NCBI RefSeq assembly: GCF_028656935.1
Contig: NZ_JAMDGZ010000063.1
Location: forward strand, 1 to 56,265
DNA: 56,265 nt
DNA from: Pseudomonas rubra
GTDB lineage: Bacteria > Pseudomonadota > Gammaproteobacteria > Pseudomonadales > Pseudomonadaceae
Direction: 5' to 3'
Under the pieces are notes generated by a model, which had not been told where the DNA came from, made no database searches, and worked only from the letters and a program-made list of their open reading frames with translations. Positions 25,806-34,502 of this stretch are shown in pieces; the stretch's first letter is position 1, and each line of letters opens with the position of its first letter. A program made the position numbers and the translations under genes.

Positions 25806-27521
25806 ATGACCAGCACACCCATCCTCTTGACCGGGCGCAGCCTGGTCGAGGGCGCGGCCGAGGGCCCCTTGCTGTTCGCTGATACCGGGCTGAGCTTCTG
25901 GGGCGGGGTCGACCCCGCAAGTGGCGAAGTCATTGACCGTCATCATCCCCTGAGCGGCCAGTGCATCGCCGGGCGCGTGCTGGCTATTCCCAGCGGGCGC
26001 GGCTCGTGCACCGGCAGCAGCGTGATGATGGAACTGATCAGCAACGGCCACGCACCGGCGGCACTGGTGCTGGCCGAGGTCGATGAGATCCTGACCCTCG
26101 GCGTGCTGGTTGCGCAACGCCTGTTCGGGCGTTCCCTGCCGGTGCTGTGCATCGGCCGGGAGGCCTTCGCCGGTTTGCGCGGCGCAGGCCTTGTACGAGT
26201 CGAGGGCCAGCGTACGAACCCAACGGCGCTGAGCCTGAGCGAACAAGATCAGGCGCTGCTCGACGGCGCCCACGGCAAGGCGGCGCAGATGGCCATGCAG
26301 ATCGTCCTGCGCATGGCCGAGCTACAAGGCGCCGAGCAGTTGCTCGACGTGACCCAGGCGCACATCGACGGCTGCATCTACACCGGCCCCGCCAGCCTGC
26401 GCTTTGCCGAGCAACTGGTGCAGTGGGGCGCCAAGGTACGGGTGCCGACCACCCTCAACGCCATCTCGGTCGACCAGCGCCGCTGGCGCGAACTGGGCAT
26501 TGATCCTGCGCTGGGCGAACCGGCCAGCGCCCTGGGCGATGCCTACATGGCCATGGGTGCGCAGATGAGTTTTACCTGCGCGCCGTACCTGCTCGACAGC
26601 GCGCCGAGCCAGGGCGAACAGATCGTCTGGGCCGAATCCAACGCCGTGGTCTACGCCAACAGCGTACTGGGTGCGCGCACCCTCAAGTACCCCGACTACC
26701 TGGATATCTGCATCGCCCTGACCGGCCGCGCACCAAGTATTGGCTGCCACCTGGACAGCCAGCGCAAGGCGCAACTAATCGTCGAGGTGTCTGCCCTGAA
26801 GCCGCTCGACGACAGCTTCTACCCACTGCTGGGCTACCACATCGGCGCCCTGGCCGGCTCGCGGATCCCCTTGGTATACGGGCTGGAACAGGCGCAGCCG
26901 AGCCTGGACGACCTCAAGGCCTTCGGCGCCGCCTTTGCCACCACCTCGGCCGCGCCGCTGTTTCATATCGCCGGGGTCACCCCCGAAGCGCTGGACCCGG
27001 CGCAGGTGCTTGAACCCGGTGCAGTCCTGCCCACCGAGCGCCTGCAACCGGCCGAGTTGCTGCACAGCTGGCGCGAGCTCAACAGCGCCCAAGAGTCACA
27101 GGTGGATGTGGTGTCGTTGGGTAACCCGCACTTCTCGCTCAGCGAATTCGCCGCACTCGCGCAGCTGTGTCGGGGCCGGCGCAAACACCCGGGTGTGGTC
27201 GTGGCCATCACTTGCGGTCGAACGGTGTTTGAGCAGGCCCGCGCCGCCGGCCACATCACGGTGCTCGAACACTTCGGCGTGACCTTGGTGACCGACACCT
27301 GCTGGTGCATGCTCGGTGAGCCGGTGATTCCGCCTGCGGCGCGCACGCTGATGACCAACTCGGGCAAATTTGCCCACTACGGGCCGGGCCTGGCCGGTCG
27401 CCCGGTGCATTTCGCCAGCCTCGCCGAGTGCGTCGAGTCGGCCTGCAGCGGCCAGGCCAGTGGCCGCTTGCCAGCCTGGCTGCAACCTGCCGCGAGCAAA
27501 GAGGACCGGGCCCATGTTTGA
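25806..27521 (+). CDS. AcnX-type cis-3-hydroxy-L-proline dehydratase (fused swivelling and catalytic domains)
   Basis: 571 residues. Residues 1-140 are the swivel (DUF126-like) domain with LAIPSGRGSCTGSSVMMELI. The rest is the DUF521/AcnX catalytic domain, with conserved Cys in YMAMGAQMSFTCAPYLL, VAITCGRT and TDTCWCMLG that could ligate the iron-sulfur cluster. Fused AcnX proteins in hydroxyproline clusters dehydrate cis-3-hydroxy-L-proline to pyrroline-2-carboxylate. GGTGGG precedes the ATG. Its end overlaps the first permease gene by 8 bp. The reductase at 33390-34397 would complete the route to proline. Confidence 0.87.
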   Translation: MTSTPILLTGRSLVEGAAEGPLLFADTGLSFWGGVDPASGEVIDRHHPLSGQCIAGRVLAIPSGRGSCTGSSVMMELISNGHAPAALVLAEVDEILTLGVLVAQRLFGRSLPVLCIGREAFAGLRGAGLVRVEGQRTNPTALSLSEQDQALLDGAHGKAAQMAMQIVLRMAELQGAEQLLDVTQAHIDGCIYTGPASLRFAEQLVQWGAKVRVPTTLNAISVDQRRWRELGIDPALGEPASALGDAYMAMGAQMSFTCAPYLLDSAPSQGEQIVWAESNAVVYANSVLGARTLKYPDYLDICIALTGRAPSIGCHLDSQRKAQLIVEVSALKPLDDSFYPLLGYHIGALAGSRIPLVYGLEQAQPSLDDLKAFGAAFATTSAAPLFHIAGVTPEALDPAQVLEPGAVLPTERLQPAELLHSWRELNSAQESQVDVVSLGNPHFSLSEFAALAQLCRGRRKHPGVVVAITCGRTVFEQARAAGHITVLEHFGVTLVTDTCWCMLGEPVIPPAARTLMTNSGKFAHYGPGLAGRPVHFASLAECVESACSGQASGRLPAWLQPAASKEDRAHV

Positions 27522-28185
27522 CTTCGACTACACCTTCCAGTGGCGCTCGGCGCTGCGCGCCCTGCCCGACATGCTCGCCGGCGCCTGGGTCACCTTCGAG
27601 ACCGCCGCGCTGTCGATGATCTTCGGGGTATTGATTGCCCTGGCCCTGACCGTCATGCGCGAAGGCAAGCAACCGCTGTTGCGCGGCATTGCCAATGGCT
27701 GGGTGTCGATTGCACGCAACACGCCCTCGCTGTTCCAGATCTACATCCTGTATTTCGGCCTTGGCTCACTGGGCCTGCACGTCAGTTCCTGGGTCGCCTT
27801 GCTGGCGGGTATCACCTTCAACAACGCGGGGTACCTGGCGGAGAACTTTCGCGGCGGCCTCAAGGCCGTACCGACCACGCAAATGCGCGCAGCGCGCTCG
27901 CTGGGCATGAGCGCCTTTCAGACCTACCGGATGATCGTCATCCCGCAACTGCTGCGGGTGGTGTTCTACCCCCTGACCAACCAGATGGTCTGGGCGGTGC
28001 TGATGACCTCGCTGGGGGTGATCGTGGGCCTTAACAACGACCTCACCGGCGTAACCCAGGACTACAACGTCAAGACCTTCCGCACCTTCGAATACTTCGC
28101 CCTGGCGGCGGCGCTGTACTACGTGATTGCCAAGGCAATCGTCGCGCTGGCCCGGCTGATGGCCTGGCGGCTGTTCCGTTACTGA
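27514..28185 (+). CDS. amino-acid ABC transporter permease 1
   Basis: 223 residues, His/Glu/Gln-type permease with about five membrane segments and the EAA loop (AARSLGMSAFQTYRMIVIPQ) that contacts the ATPase. It starts inside the end of the AcnX gene (8-bp overlap). It pairs with the second permease 10 bp downstream to form the inner-membrane channel of the presumed hydroxyproline transporter. Confidence 0.9.
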   Translation: MFDFDYTFQWRSALRALPDMLAGAWVTFETAALSMIFGVLIALALTVMREGKQPLLRGIANGWVSIARNTPSLFQIYILYFGLGSLGLHVSSWVALLAGITFNNAGYLAENFRGGLKAVPTTQMRAARSLGMSAFQTYRMIVIPQLLRVVFYPLTNQMVWAVLMTSLGVIVGLNNDLTGVTQDYNVKTFRTFEYFALAAALYYVIAKAIVALARLMAWRLFRY

Positions 28186-28195
28186 GGAGCTCGGC

Positions 28196-28846
28196 ATGTT
28201 TTCCACCGGTTTTACCTGGAACGACTTCATGTTCCTGCTCGACGGGGCGCGGATCACCTTGCAGTTGACCTTCTGGGCCATCCTGCTGGGTACCTTCGCC
28301 GGGCTGTTGTTCGGCCTGGCCCGCGCCCTGTGGCCACGGCTGAGCTTGCCGCTGGCGTGGTTGCTGGATGTGTTTCGCAGCGTGCCGCTGCTGATCCAGT
28401 TCGTACTGTTCAACTCCTTCAAGAGCATCGTCGGCCTCGACATCAGCGCCTTCAGCGTCGGTTGCATCGTGCTGGGGGTCTACACCGCCGCGTACTTCAC
28501 CGAGATTGTCCGTGGCGGTGTCTTGGCGGTGTCGCTGAGCGTGCGCCGGGCCAGCCGCTCACTGGGCATGAGTTACCTGCAGGACCTGCGCTGGATCGTC
28601 CTGCCGATGGCCACCCGGGTAGCGTTTCCCGGCTGGCTGAATCTGGTGCTGGGGGTGATGAAAGACACCGCGCTGGTGATGTGGATCGGCATCGTCGAAC
28701 TGCTGCGCGCCTCGCAGACCATCGTTACACGGATTCAGGAACCCCTGCTGGTGCTGTGCATCGCGGGCCTCATCTACTACGTCATGAGCCTGGTGGTTGC
28801 CCGCCTGGGCGCCCGTCTGGAAAGAAGGTGGCAGGAAAATGATTGA
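28196..28846 (+). CDS. amino-acid ABC transporter permease 2
   Basis: 216 residues of the same permease family. The EAA loop is ASRSLGMSYLQDLRWIVLP, and several hydrophobic helices span the chain. GAGGAG lies ten bases before the ATG. Its end overlaps the ATPase gene start by 8 bp. It forms a heterodimeric channel with the upstream permease. Confidence 0.9.
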   Translation: MFSTGFTWNDFMFLLDGARITLQLTFWAILLGTFAGLLFGLARALWPRLSLPLAWLLDVFRSVPLLIQFVLFNSFKSIVGLDISAFSVGCIVLGVYTAAYFTEIVRGGVLAVSLSVRRASRSLGMSYLQDLRWIVLPMATRVAFPGWLNLVLGVMKDTALVMWIGIVELLRASQTIVTRIQEPLLVLCIAGLIYYVMSLVVARLGARLERRWQEND

Positions 28847-29561
28847 GATCGAGAACGTACACAAATCCTTCGGCGACCTCGAAGTGGTCAAGGGCGTGAA
28901 CCTGACCGTGGACAAGGGCGAGGTGGTGTCGATCATCGGCGGCTCGGGTTCGGGCAAGTCGACCTTGCTGATGTGCATCAACGGCCTGGAGCCGATCCAG
29001 AAAGGCAACATTCGCGTCGACGGCGTCGAGGTCCACCACCGGGACACGAACCTGAACCGCCTGCGCCAGAAGATCGGCATCGTCTTCCAGCAGTGGAACG
29101 CCTTCCCACACCTGACGGTGCTGGAAAACGTCATGCTCGCGCCACGCAAGGTGCTGGGCAAGAACAAGCAGGAGGCCGAGGCGCTGGCGGTCAAGCAACT
29201 GACCCACGTGGGCCTGGGCGACAAGCTCAAGACTTTTCCCGGCAAGCTGTCCGGTGGGCAGCAGCAGCGCATGGCGATAGCCCGGGCGCTGGCGATGTCG
29301 CCGGACTACATGCTGTTTGACGAAGCCACCTCGGCCCTCGACCCGCAACTGGTGGGCGAGGTGCTCGACACCATGCGCATGCTGGCCGAGGACGGCATGA
29401 CCATGGTCCTGGTGACCCACGAGATACGTTTTGCCCGGGATGTGTCGGACCGGGTGGCGTTCTTTCGCAACGGCCTGGTGCACGAAATCGGCTCGCCGGA
29501 CCAGGTCATCGGCAACCCGTTGCAGCCGGAGACGGCGGCGTTTCTCAAGTCGGTGAAATAG
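28839..29561 (+). CDS. amino-acid ABC transporter ATP-binding protein
   Basis: 240 residues. Walker A GGSGSGKST, signature LSGGQQQRMAIARALA, Walker B YMLFDEATSALD and the H-loop VLVTHE are all intact. It energises the presumed hydroxyproline transporter. ATG 28839 (MIEIENVHKSF) overlaps the permease stop; GGTGG lies in the upstream region. A REP element follows its stop. Confidence 0.93.
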   Translation: MIEIENVHKSFGDLEVVKGVNLTVDKGEVVSIIGGSGSGKSTLLMCINGLEPIQKGNIRVDGVEVHHRDTNLNRLRQKIGIVFQQWNAFPHLTVLENVMLAPRKVLGKNKQEAEALAVKQLTHVGLGDKLKTFPGKLSGGQQQRMAIARALAMSPDYMLFDEATSALDPQLVGEVLDTMRMLAEDGMTMVLVTHEIRFARDVSDRVAFFRNGLVHEIGSPDQVIGNPLQPETAAFLKSVK

Positions 29562-29564
29562 AAG

Positions 29565-29622
29565 CATCGCTGGCAAGCCAGCTCCCACAGGGACCTCTGT
29601 GGGAGCTGGCTTGCCAGCGATG
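29565..29622. repeat. REP-type inverted repeat, second sequence class
   Basis: 26-bp perfect arms (29565-29590 and 29597-29622) of the ATCGCTGGCAAGCCAGCTCC type with a 6-bp loop. The core differs from the GGGGCAAGCCCGCTCC class found elsewhere in the window. It lies in the 94-bp gap between the ABC ATPase gene and the second proline-racemase gene. Confidence 0.9.
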
Positions 29623-29655
29623 GGGCCCTGCACTTCAACACAAGGAGTCCTGTGA

Positions 29656-30684
29656 ATGCGTTCATCAAAGATCATCCACATCGTCAACTGCCACGCCGAA
29701 GGCGAAGTTGGCGACGTCATCGTCGGCGGCGTGGCCCCGCCCCCCGGAGCCACCGTCTGGGAGCAGTCACGCTGGATCGCTCGCGATCAGACCCTGCGCA
29801 ACCTGGTCCTCAACGAGCCGCGCGGCGGCGTGTTCCGCCACGTCAACCTGTTGGTCCCGGCCAAGGATCCGCGCGCACAAATGGCCTGGATCATCATGGA
29901 ACCGGCCGACACCCCGCCGATGTCCGGCTCCAACTCGCTGTGCGTGTCGACGGTGCTGCTCGACAGCGGCATTCTGCCGATGACCGAGCCCGAGACGTAC
30001 CTGGTGCTCGAGGCTCCCGGCGGCCTGATCGAGGCCGTCGCCCACTGCCGCGACGGCAAGGTACAGCGGGTGGAAGTGAAGAACGTGCCGTCCTTCGCCG
30101 ACCGCCTCGACGCCTGGATCGAGGTCGAAGGCCACGGCTCGCTGCAGGTCGACACCGCCTATGGCGGCGACAGCTTCGTTATTGCCGATGCCCGGCAACT
30201 GGGCTTTGCCATACGCCCCGACGAAGCCCGGGACATCGTCGAGATAGGCCTGAAAATCACTCACGCCTCCAATGAACAGCTGGGTTTCCGCCACCCGCTG
30301 AACCCGGACTGGGCGCACATTTCCTTCTGCCAGATTGCAGCGCCCATCGAGTATCAGGACGGCGTTGCCAGCGCCGCCAACGCGGTGGTCATCCGCCCCG
30401 GCAAGATCGACCGCTCGCCCTGTGGCACCGGCTGCTCGGCGCGCATGGCGGTGCTGCAGGCCAAAGGTCTGATGAAGGCCGGCGATCGTTTCATCGGCCG
30501 TTCGATCATCGGTTCGCAGTTCGACTGCCGCATCGAATCGCTCACCGAGATTGCCGGTCGCCCGGCCATCTACCCGTGCATTTCCGGCCGTGCCTGGATC
30601 ACCGGAACCCAGCAATTGCTGCTCGATCCGGGCGATCCCTGGCCGCAGGGCTACCGGTTGTCGGACACCTGGCCCGGCGCCTGA
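29656..30684 (+). CDS. proline racemase family protein with Ser/Cys active site (hydroxyproline 2-epimerase-like)
   Basis: 342 residues. The first catalytic position, usually MCGHG, reads PPMSGSNS (S90). The second keeps Cys (C256 in DRSPCGTGCS). Known members with a Cys/Thr pair are trans-3-hydroxyproline dehydratases; Cys/Cys or Ser/Cys pairs go with epimerases. The sequence therefore favours a 3- or 4-hydroxyproline epimerase over a dehydratase, though the family is also annotated as trans-3-hydroxyproline dehydratase. AAGGAG lies seven bases before the ATG. It stands between the transporter and lhpC. Confidence 0.85.
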   Translation: MRSSKIIHIVNCHAEGEVGDVIVGGVAPPPGATVWEQSRWIARDQTLRNLVLNEPRGGVFRHVNLLVPAKDPRAQMAWIIMEPADTPPMSGSNSLCVSTVLLDSGILPMTEPETYLVLEAPGGLIEAVAHCRDGKVQRVEVKNVPSFADRLDAWIEVEGHGSLQVDTAYGGDSFVIADARQLGFAIRPDEARDIVEIGLKITHASNEQLGFRHPLNPDWAHISFCQIAAPIEYQDGVASAANAVVIRPGKIDRSPCGTGCSARMAVLQAKGLMKAGDRFIGRSIIGSQFDCRIESLTEIAGRPAIYPCISGRAWITGTQQLLLDPGDPWPQGYRLSDTWPGA

Positions 30685-30769
30685 AGCCTAACCCCTTGAT
30701 TTCGAAACAGCCTTGAAAACCGAACCGCCTCAAACATGAAAAAACACTGGTCCTGCATAAACACTTCAA

Positions 30770-30786
30770 ATATCGTATACGAAATA
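30770..30786. promoter_or_regulatory. GntR-type operator, family B copy 3
   Basis: ATATCGTATACGAAATA, identical over 16 bp to the site at 24916, and 22 bp before the lhpC ATG. Confidence 0.65.
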
Positions 30787-30808
30787 CAATAAACAACCGG
30801 AGAACACC

Positions 30809-31726
30809 ATGAGCAAGCACGTAAACTGGAGCGGCGTCTTCCCTGCGGTCACCACTCAATTCAACGACGACTTCTCGATCAACCTGGAAAAAACCCACGA
30901 AGTGATTTCCAACGTGATCCGCGACGGCGTCTCGGGCCTAGTGGTCTGTGGCTCGGTGGGTGAGAACACCTCGCTGAGCAGCGACGAGAAAATCGCCGTC
31001 ACCGAAGTCGCCGTCGACGCCTCCCGCAGCCGGGTGCCGGTGATCTGCGGGGTGGCCGAGTTCACCAGCGTGCAGGCCGCCAAGGTGGCCAACGCGGTAC
31101 GCCAGGTCGGCGTCGACGGCGTGATGCTGATGCCGGCGCTGGTCTACGGCTCCAAGCCATTCGAGACCGCCGAGCACTATCGGTACGTGGCCAAGCACAC
31201 TGACGTGCCGCTGATGGTCTACAACAACCCACCGATCTACAAAAACGACGTCACCCCGGACATCCTGATTTCCCTGGCCGACTGCGACAACGTGGTGTGC
31301 TTTAAGGACTCCTCCGGCGACACCCGGCGCTTTATCGATGTGCGCAACGAAGTGGGCGACCGCTTCATCCTGTTCGCAGGCCTGGACGACGTGGTGCTGG
31401 AGAGCATCGCGGTCGGCGCCCAGGGCTGGGTCTCGGGCATGTCCAACGTGTTCCCCAAAGAGGGCGAGACGATCTTCCGCCTGGCCAAGGCCGGTCGCTT
31501 CGCCGAGGCCATGCCGATCTATGAATGGCTGATGCCGATCCTGCACCTGGACGCGCGTGCGGATCTTGTGCAGTGCATCAAGCTGTGTGAAGCCATCGCC
31601 GGTCGCGGCAGCGCGCTGACCCGTCCACCACGCCTGGCCCTGCCAGAAAGCGATCGGGCCTACGTCGAGCAGATCATGGCCAAGGCCCTGGCCAACCGTC
31701 CGCATCTGCCGGACGTCGGCCTCTGA
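30809..31726 (+). CDS. lhpC: pyrroline-4-hydroxy-2-carboxylate deaminase (DHDPS family)
   Basis: 305 residues of the dihydrodipicolinate synthase/N-acetylneuraminate lyase TIM-barrel family. The Schiff-base Lys is K166 in VVCFKDSSGD, the catalytic Tyr is Y138 in MVYNNPP, and the substrate loop is GSVGENTSL. Next to hydroxyproline epimerase and dehydrogenase genes, this family deaminates pyrroline-4-hydroxy-2-carboxylate to 2-oxoglutarate semialdehyde. GGAG precedes the ATG. It probably starts its own transcript, since operator copy 3 lies directly upstream. A small hairpin separates it from the aldehyde dehydrogenase gene. Confidence 0.9.
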   Translation: MSKHVNWSGVFPAVTTQFNDDFSINLEKTHEVISNVIRDGVSGLVVCGSVGENTSLSSDEKIAVTEVAVDASRSRVPVICGVAEFTSVQAAKVANAVRQVGVDGVMLMPALVYGSKPFETAEHYRYVAKHTDVPLMVYNNPPIYKNDVTPDILISLADCDNVVCFKDSSGDTRRFIDVRNEVGDRFILFAGLDDVVLESIAVGAQGWVSGMSNVFPKEGETIFRLAKAGRFAEAMPIYEWLMPILHLDARADLVQCIKLCEAIAGRGSALTRPPRLALPESDRAYVEQIMAKALANRPHLPDVGL

Positions 31727-31736
31727 GTGTCGGCGC

Positions 31737-31755
31737 GCCAGCGCAGTGCGCTGGC
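31737..31755 (+). other. small hairpin between lhpC and the aldehyde dehydrogenase gene
   Basis: GCCAGCGC (31737-31744) and GCGCTGGC (31748-31755) form a short stem with a 3-bp loop and no T tract. It may tune expression or mark RNA processing; a terminator is unlikely. Confidence 0.35.
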
Positions 31756-31784
31756 CTGACCCCACCCTTTTTCAGGAGTGTTCC

Positions 31785-33365
31785 ATGGCGGCTATTATCG
31801 GCCACAACTACATCGGCGGCGCGCGCAGCGCCGCTGGCACTGTCACCCTGCAAAGCCATGCGGCAAGCAGTGGTGAAGCCCTACCTTATCGCTTCCATCA
31901 AGCCACGCCCGAAGAGGTGGACGCCGCCGCTCGCGCAGCACAACAGGCGTACCCGGCGTTTCGCAGTGTGTCACCAGGGCGGCGCGCGCAATTCCTCGAA
32001 GCCATCGCCGCACAACTGGACGCCCTCGGGGATGACTTCGTCCAATTGGTGACCTGCGAAACGGCGCTGCCCACTGCGCGCATCCTGGGTGAGCGTGGGC
32101 GCACCAGTGGACAGATGCGCCTGTTCGCCCAGGTACTGCGCCGGGGTGATTGCCTCGGTGCACGGATCGACCGCGCCCAACCTGATCGGCAACCGCTGCC
32201 ACGCGCCGACCTGCGTCAGTATCGCCTGGGCGTCGGCCCGGTCGCGGTGTTCGGCGCGAGCAATTTCCCGCTGGCCTTCTCTACCGCAGGTGGTGACACG
32301 GCAGCCGCACTGGCCGCCGGCTGCCCGGTGGTGTTCAAGGCCCATAGCGGCCACATGGCCACGGCCGAACGGGTCGCCGACGCGATCATCCGCGCCGCCG
32401 AGCTCACCGGCATGCCCAAGGGCGTGTTCAACATGATCTACGGCGCCGGCGTCGGCGAAGCGCTGGTCAAGCACCCGGCGATCCAGGCTGTGGCCTTTAC
32501 CGGTTCGCTCAAGGGCGGCCGCGCGCTGTGCGACATGGCGGCGGCGCGGCCACAACCGATCCCGGTGTTCGCCGAGATGAGCAGCATCAACCCGGTGCTG
32601 GTACTGCCCCAGGCCCTGGCCAAGCGTGGCGAGCAGATCGCCCGCGAACTGGCCGCCTCAGTGGTGCTCGGCGGTGGGCAGTTCTGTACCAATCCGGGGC
32701 TGGTGATCGGCCTGCGCGCCCCCGCGTTCAGCGCCTTCACCGAGCAACTGGCGGCGCAATTGGCCGAGCAACCGGCACAAACCCTGCTCAATAGCGGCAC
32801 CCTCACCAGTTACCGCAAGGGCGTCGAGGCGCTGCTTGCACATCCGCACATCAACCACCTGGCGGGCCATGCGCACCAAGGCAATCAGGCCCAACCGCAG
32901 TTGTTCAAAGCGGATGCGGCGCTGTTGGTCGAGGGTGATCCGCTGCTGCAGGAAGAAGTCTTCGGCCCGGCCACCGTACTGGTTGAAGTGGCCGATGTCG
33001 GCGAATTGCATCAAGCCTTGAACGGCTTGCACGGCCAGCTCACCGCAACACTGATTGGCGAAGCGGCAGATCTGCAAACCCATGCCGAGCTGCTGCCGCT
33101 ACTGGAACAGAAAGTTGGCCGCGTGCTGTTCAACGGCTACCCCACCGGTGTCGAAGTCTGTGATGCGATGGTACATGGCGGGCCGTACCCGGCCACCTCG
33201 GATGCACGCGGCACTTCGGTCGGCAGCCTGGCCATCGAGCGCTTCCTGCGCCCGGTGTGTTACCAGAACTGTCCGGATGCGCTGTTGCCTGAAGCCTTGC
33301 AGAACGCCAACCCCTTGGGCATCGCCCGCCTGGTCGACGGCCAGAGCAGCCGCGCCGCGCTGTAG
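31785..33365 (+). CDS. 2-oxoglutarate semialdehyde dehydrogenase (ALDH family)
   Basis: 526 residues. GVGPVAVFGASNFPLAF is the oxyanion/Asn motif, FAEMSSINPV holds the general-base Glu and GGGQFCTNPG the catalytic Cys. This longer ALDH group includes type III 2,5-dioxovalerate (2-oxoglutarate semialdehyde) dehydrogenases. Together with lhpC upstream it gives 2-oxoglutarate, the end product of the 4-hydroxyproline route. AGGAG precedes ATG 31785. It converges with the reductase gene, leaving 24 bp. Confidence 0.9.
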   Translation: MAAIIGHNYIGGARSAAGTVTLQSHAASSGEALPYRFHQATPEEVDAAARAAQQAYPAFRSVSPGRRAQFLEAIAAQLDALGDDFVQLVTCETALPTARILGERGRTSGQMRLFAQVLRRGDCLGARIDRAQPDRQPLPRADLRQYRLGVGPVAVFGASNFPLAFSTAGGDTAAALAAGCPVVFKAHSGHMATAERVADAIIRAAELTGMPKGVFNMIYGAGVGEALVKHPAIQAVAFTGSLKGGRALCDMAAARPQPIPVFAEMSSINPVLVLPQALAKRGEQIARELAASVVLGGGQFCTNPGLVIGLRAPAFSAFTEQLAAQLAEQPAQTLLNSGTLTSYRKGVEALLAHPHINHLAGHAHQGNQAQPQLFKADAALLVEGDPLLQEEVFGPATVLVEVADVGELHQALNGLHGQLTATLIGEAADLQTHAELLPLLEQKVGRVLFNGYPTGVEVCDAMVHGGPYPATSDARGTSVGSLAIERFLRPVCYQNCPDALLPEALQNANPLGIARLVDGQSSRAAL

Positions 33366-33389
33366 AACAGGGCTTGCTCCCACTGGGGG

Positions 33390-34397
33390 TCAGGCCAGCA
33401 GCGCCTTGAGGTCGTTGTACAGGGCATGCGGGATCTCTACCCCCTCCTCCACACTGCGCGCGCGGGCGGCATAACGCCGCTGCGACGGCAACCGCGCGCC
33501 CTGCCCTTCAATACTTGCAAACACGCTTTCAGCGCGGGCCAGGTGCAGATCGGCGGCATCACCCAGAAATTTGCGCGGGTCCAGGGCAATCAGTAATTCG
33601 CCATGGTAAGGCGAGGCTTTGCTGTCATCGGCATGGGCCAGGGATTCGGCGCTGGTCAGGTCGCCAATCAAGGGACCGGCGATCAATTCGACCATCGCCG
33701 CCAGCGCCGAGCCCTTGTGCCCGCCGAAGGTCAACATCGCGCCACGGTCCAGGACCACGTTGGGGTCGGTGCTGGCCTGGCCGTGCTCGTCAACGCCCCA
33801 ACCTTGGGGAATGGCCTTGCCCGCACGCCGGTGCAGTTCGATATCGCCCCGGGCAATAGCGCTGGTGGCGAAGTCGAATACGTATGGATGCTGGCCTGCC
33901 CGCGGCCAGCCAAAGGCGATCGGGTTGGTGCCGAACACCGGCCGGTGCCCGCCAGCTGGCGCAACCCAGGCATGGCTGGGGGTGAACGCCAGGGCCACCA
34001 GGCCGGTTTCAGCCAGTTGTTCGATCTCCACCCACAATGCGGAAAAGTGCACACAGCGGTTGATCGCCAGGGCAGCGATACCATTGCTGCGGGCCTTGGC
34101 TTGCAACAACGGCAAGCCGGCCTGGAACGCCAGCTGGGAGAACCCGCCACCGGCGTCGACACGGACGATCGAGGGCGCCTGGTCAATCACTTGCGGGCGG
34201 GCATCGGCAACCACCTTGCCAGCCTTGAGCGAACTGACGCAGCCCAGTACCCGGTACAGGCCATGGGAGGCGCAACCATCACGTTCACCGGCGACGATGG
34301 TGTCGCTCACCGCCTGGGCGTGGTCGGCGCAAAAGCCATTGTGCAAGAGGATTGAATACGCCAGCGTATGGGCTTCGGACAGGGTCAGGCGGGTCAT
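33390..34397 (-). CDS. lhpD: Ldh-family pyrroline-2-carboxylate / piperideine-2-carboxylate reductase
   Basis: 335 residues of the malate/L-lactate dehydrogenase-like (YlbC/DpkA) family. Typical segments are ERDGCASHGLYRVLG, PAGGHRPVFGTNPIAFGWP, FDFATSAIARGDIELH and LTFGGHKGSALAAMVELI. Related enzymes in hydroxyproline clusters reduce pyrroline-2-carboxylate to L-proline, which fits the AcnX product. Of two ATGs, 34397 has GGAG six bases upstream. It is transcribed against the rest of the cluster, 105 bp after the DUF1330 gene, so it may be under the family A operator at 34817. Confidence 0.88.
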   Translation of the reverse strand: MTRLTLSEAHTLAYSILLHNGFCADHAQAVSDTIVAGERDGCASHGLYRVLGCVSSLKAGKVVADARPQVIDQAPSIVRVDAGGGFSQLAFQAGLPLLQAKARSNGIAALAINRCVHFSALWVEIEQLAETGLVALAFTPSHAWVAPAGGHRPVFGTNPIAFGWPRAGQHPYVFDFATSAIARGDIELHRRAGKAIPQGWGVDEHGQASTDPNVVLDRGAMLTFGGHKGSALAAMVELIAGPLIGDLTSAESLAHADDSKASPYHGELLIALDPRKFLGDAADLHLARAESVFASIEGQGARLPSQRRYAARARSVEEGVEIPHALYNDLKALLA

Positions 34398-34502
34398 GGT
34401 CATCTCCTTGGGCTGACTGTCCAGCCTGCCCTAAACCCGCTGGCGCCGACTTGATCTCTTTAGCCCCGTGCGATGACGAACTCGGCATAGCCGCATAGTC
34501 CC

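Noticed and set aside
33366..33389. possible REP fragment between the ALDH and reductase genes
   Set aside because: Only GGCTTGCTCCCAC is shared with REP-like elements and no second arm is present.
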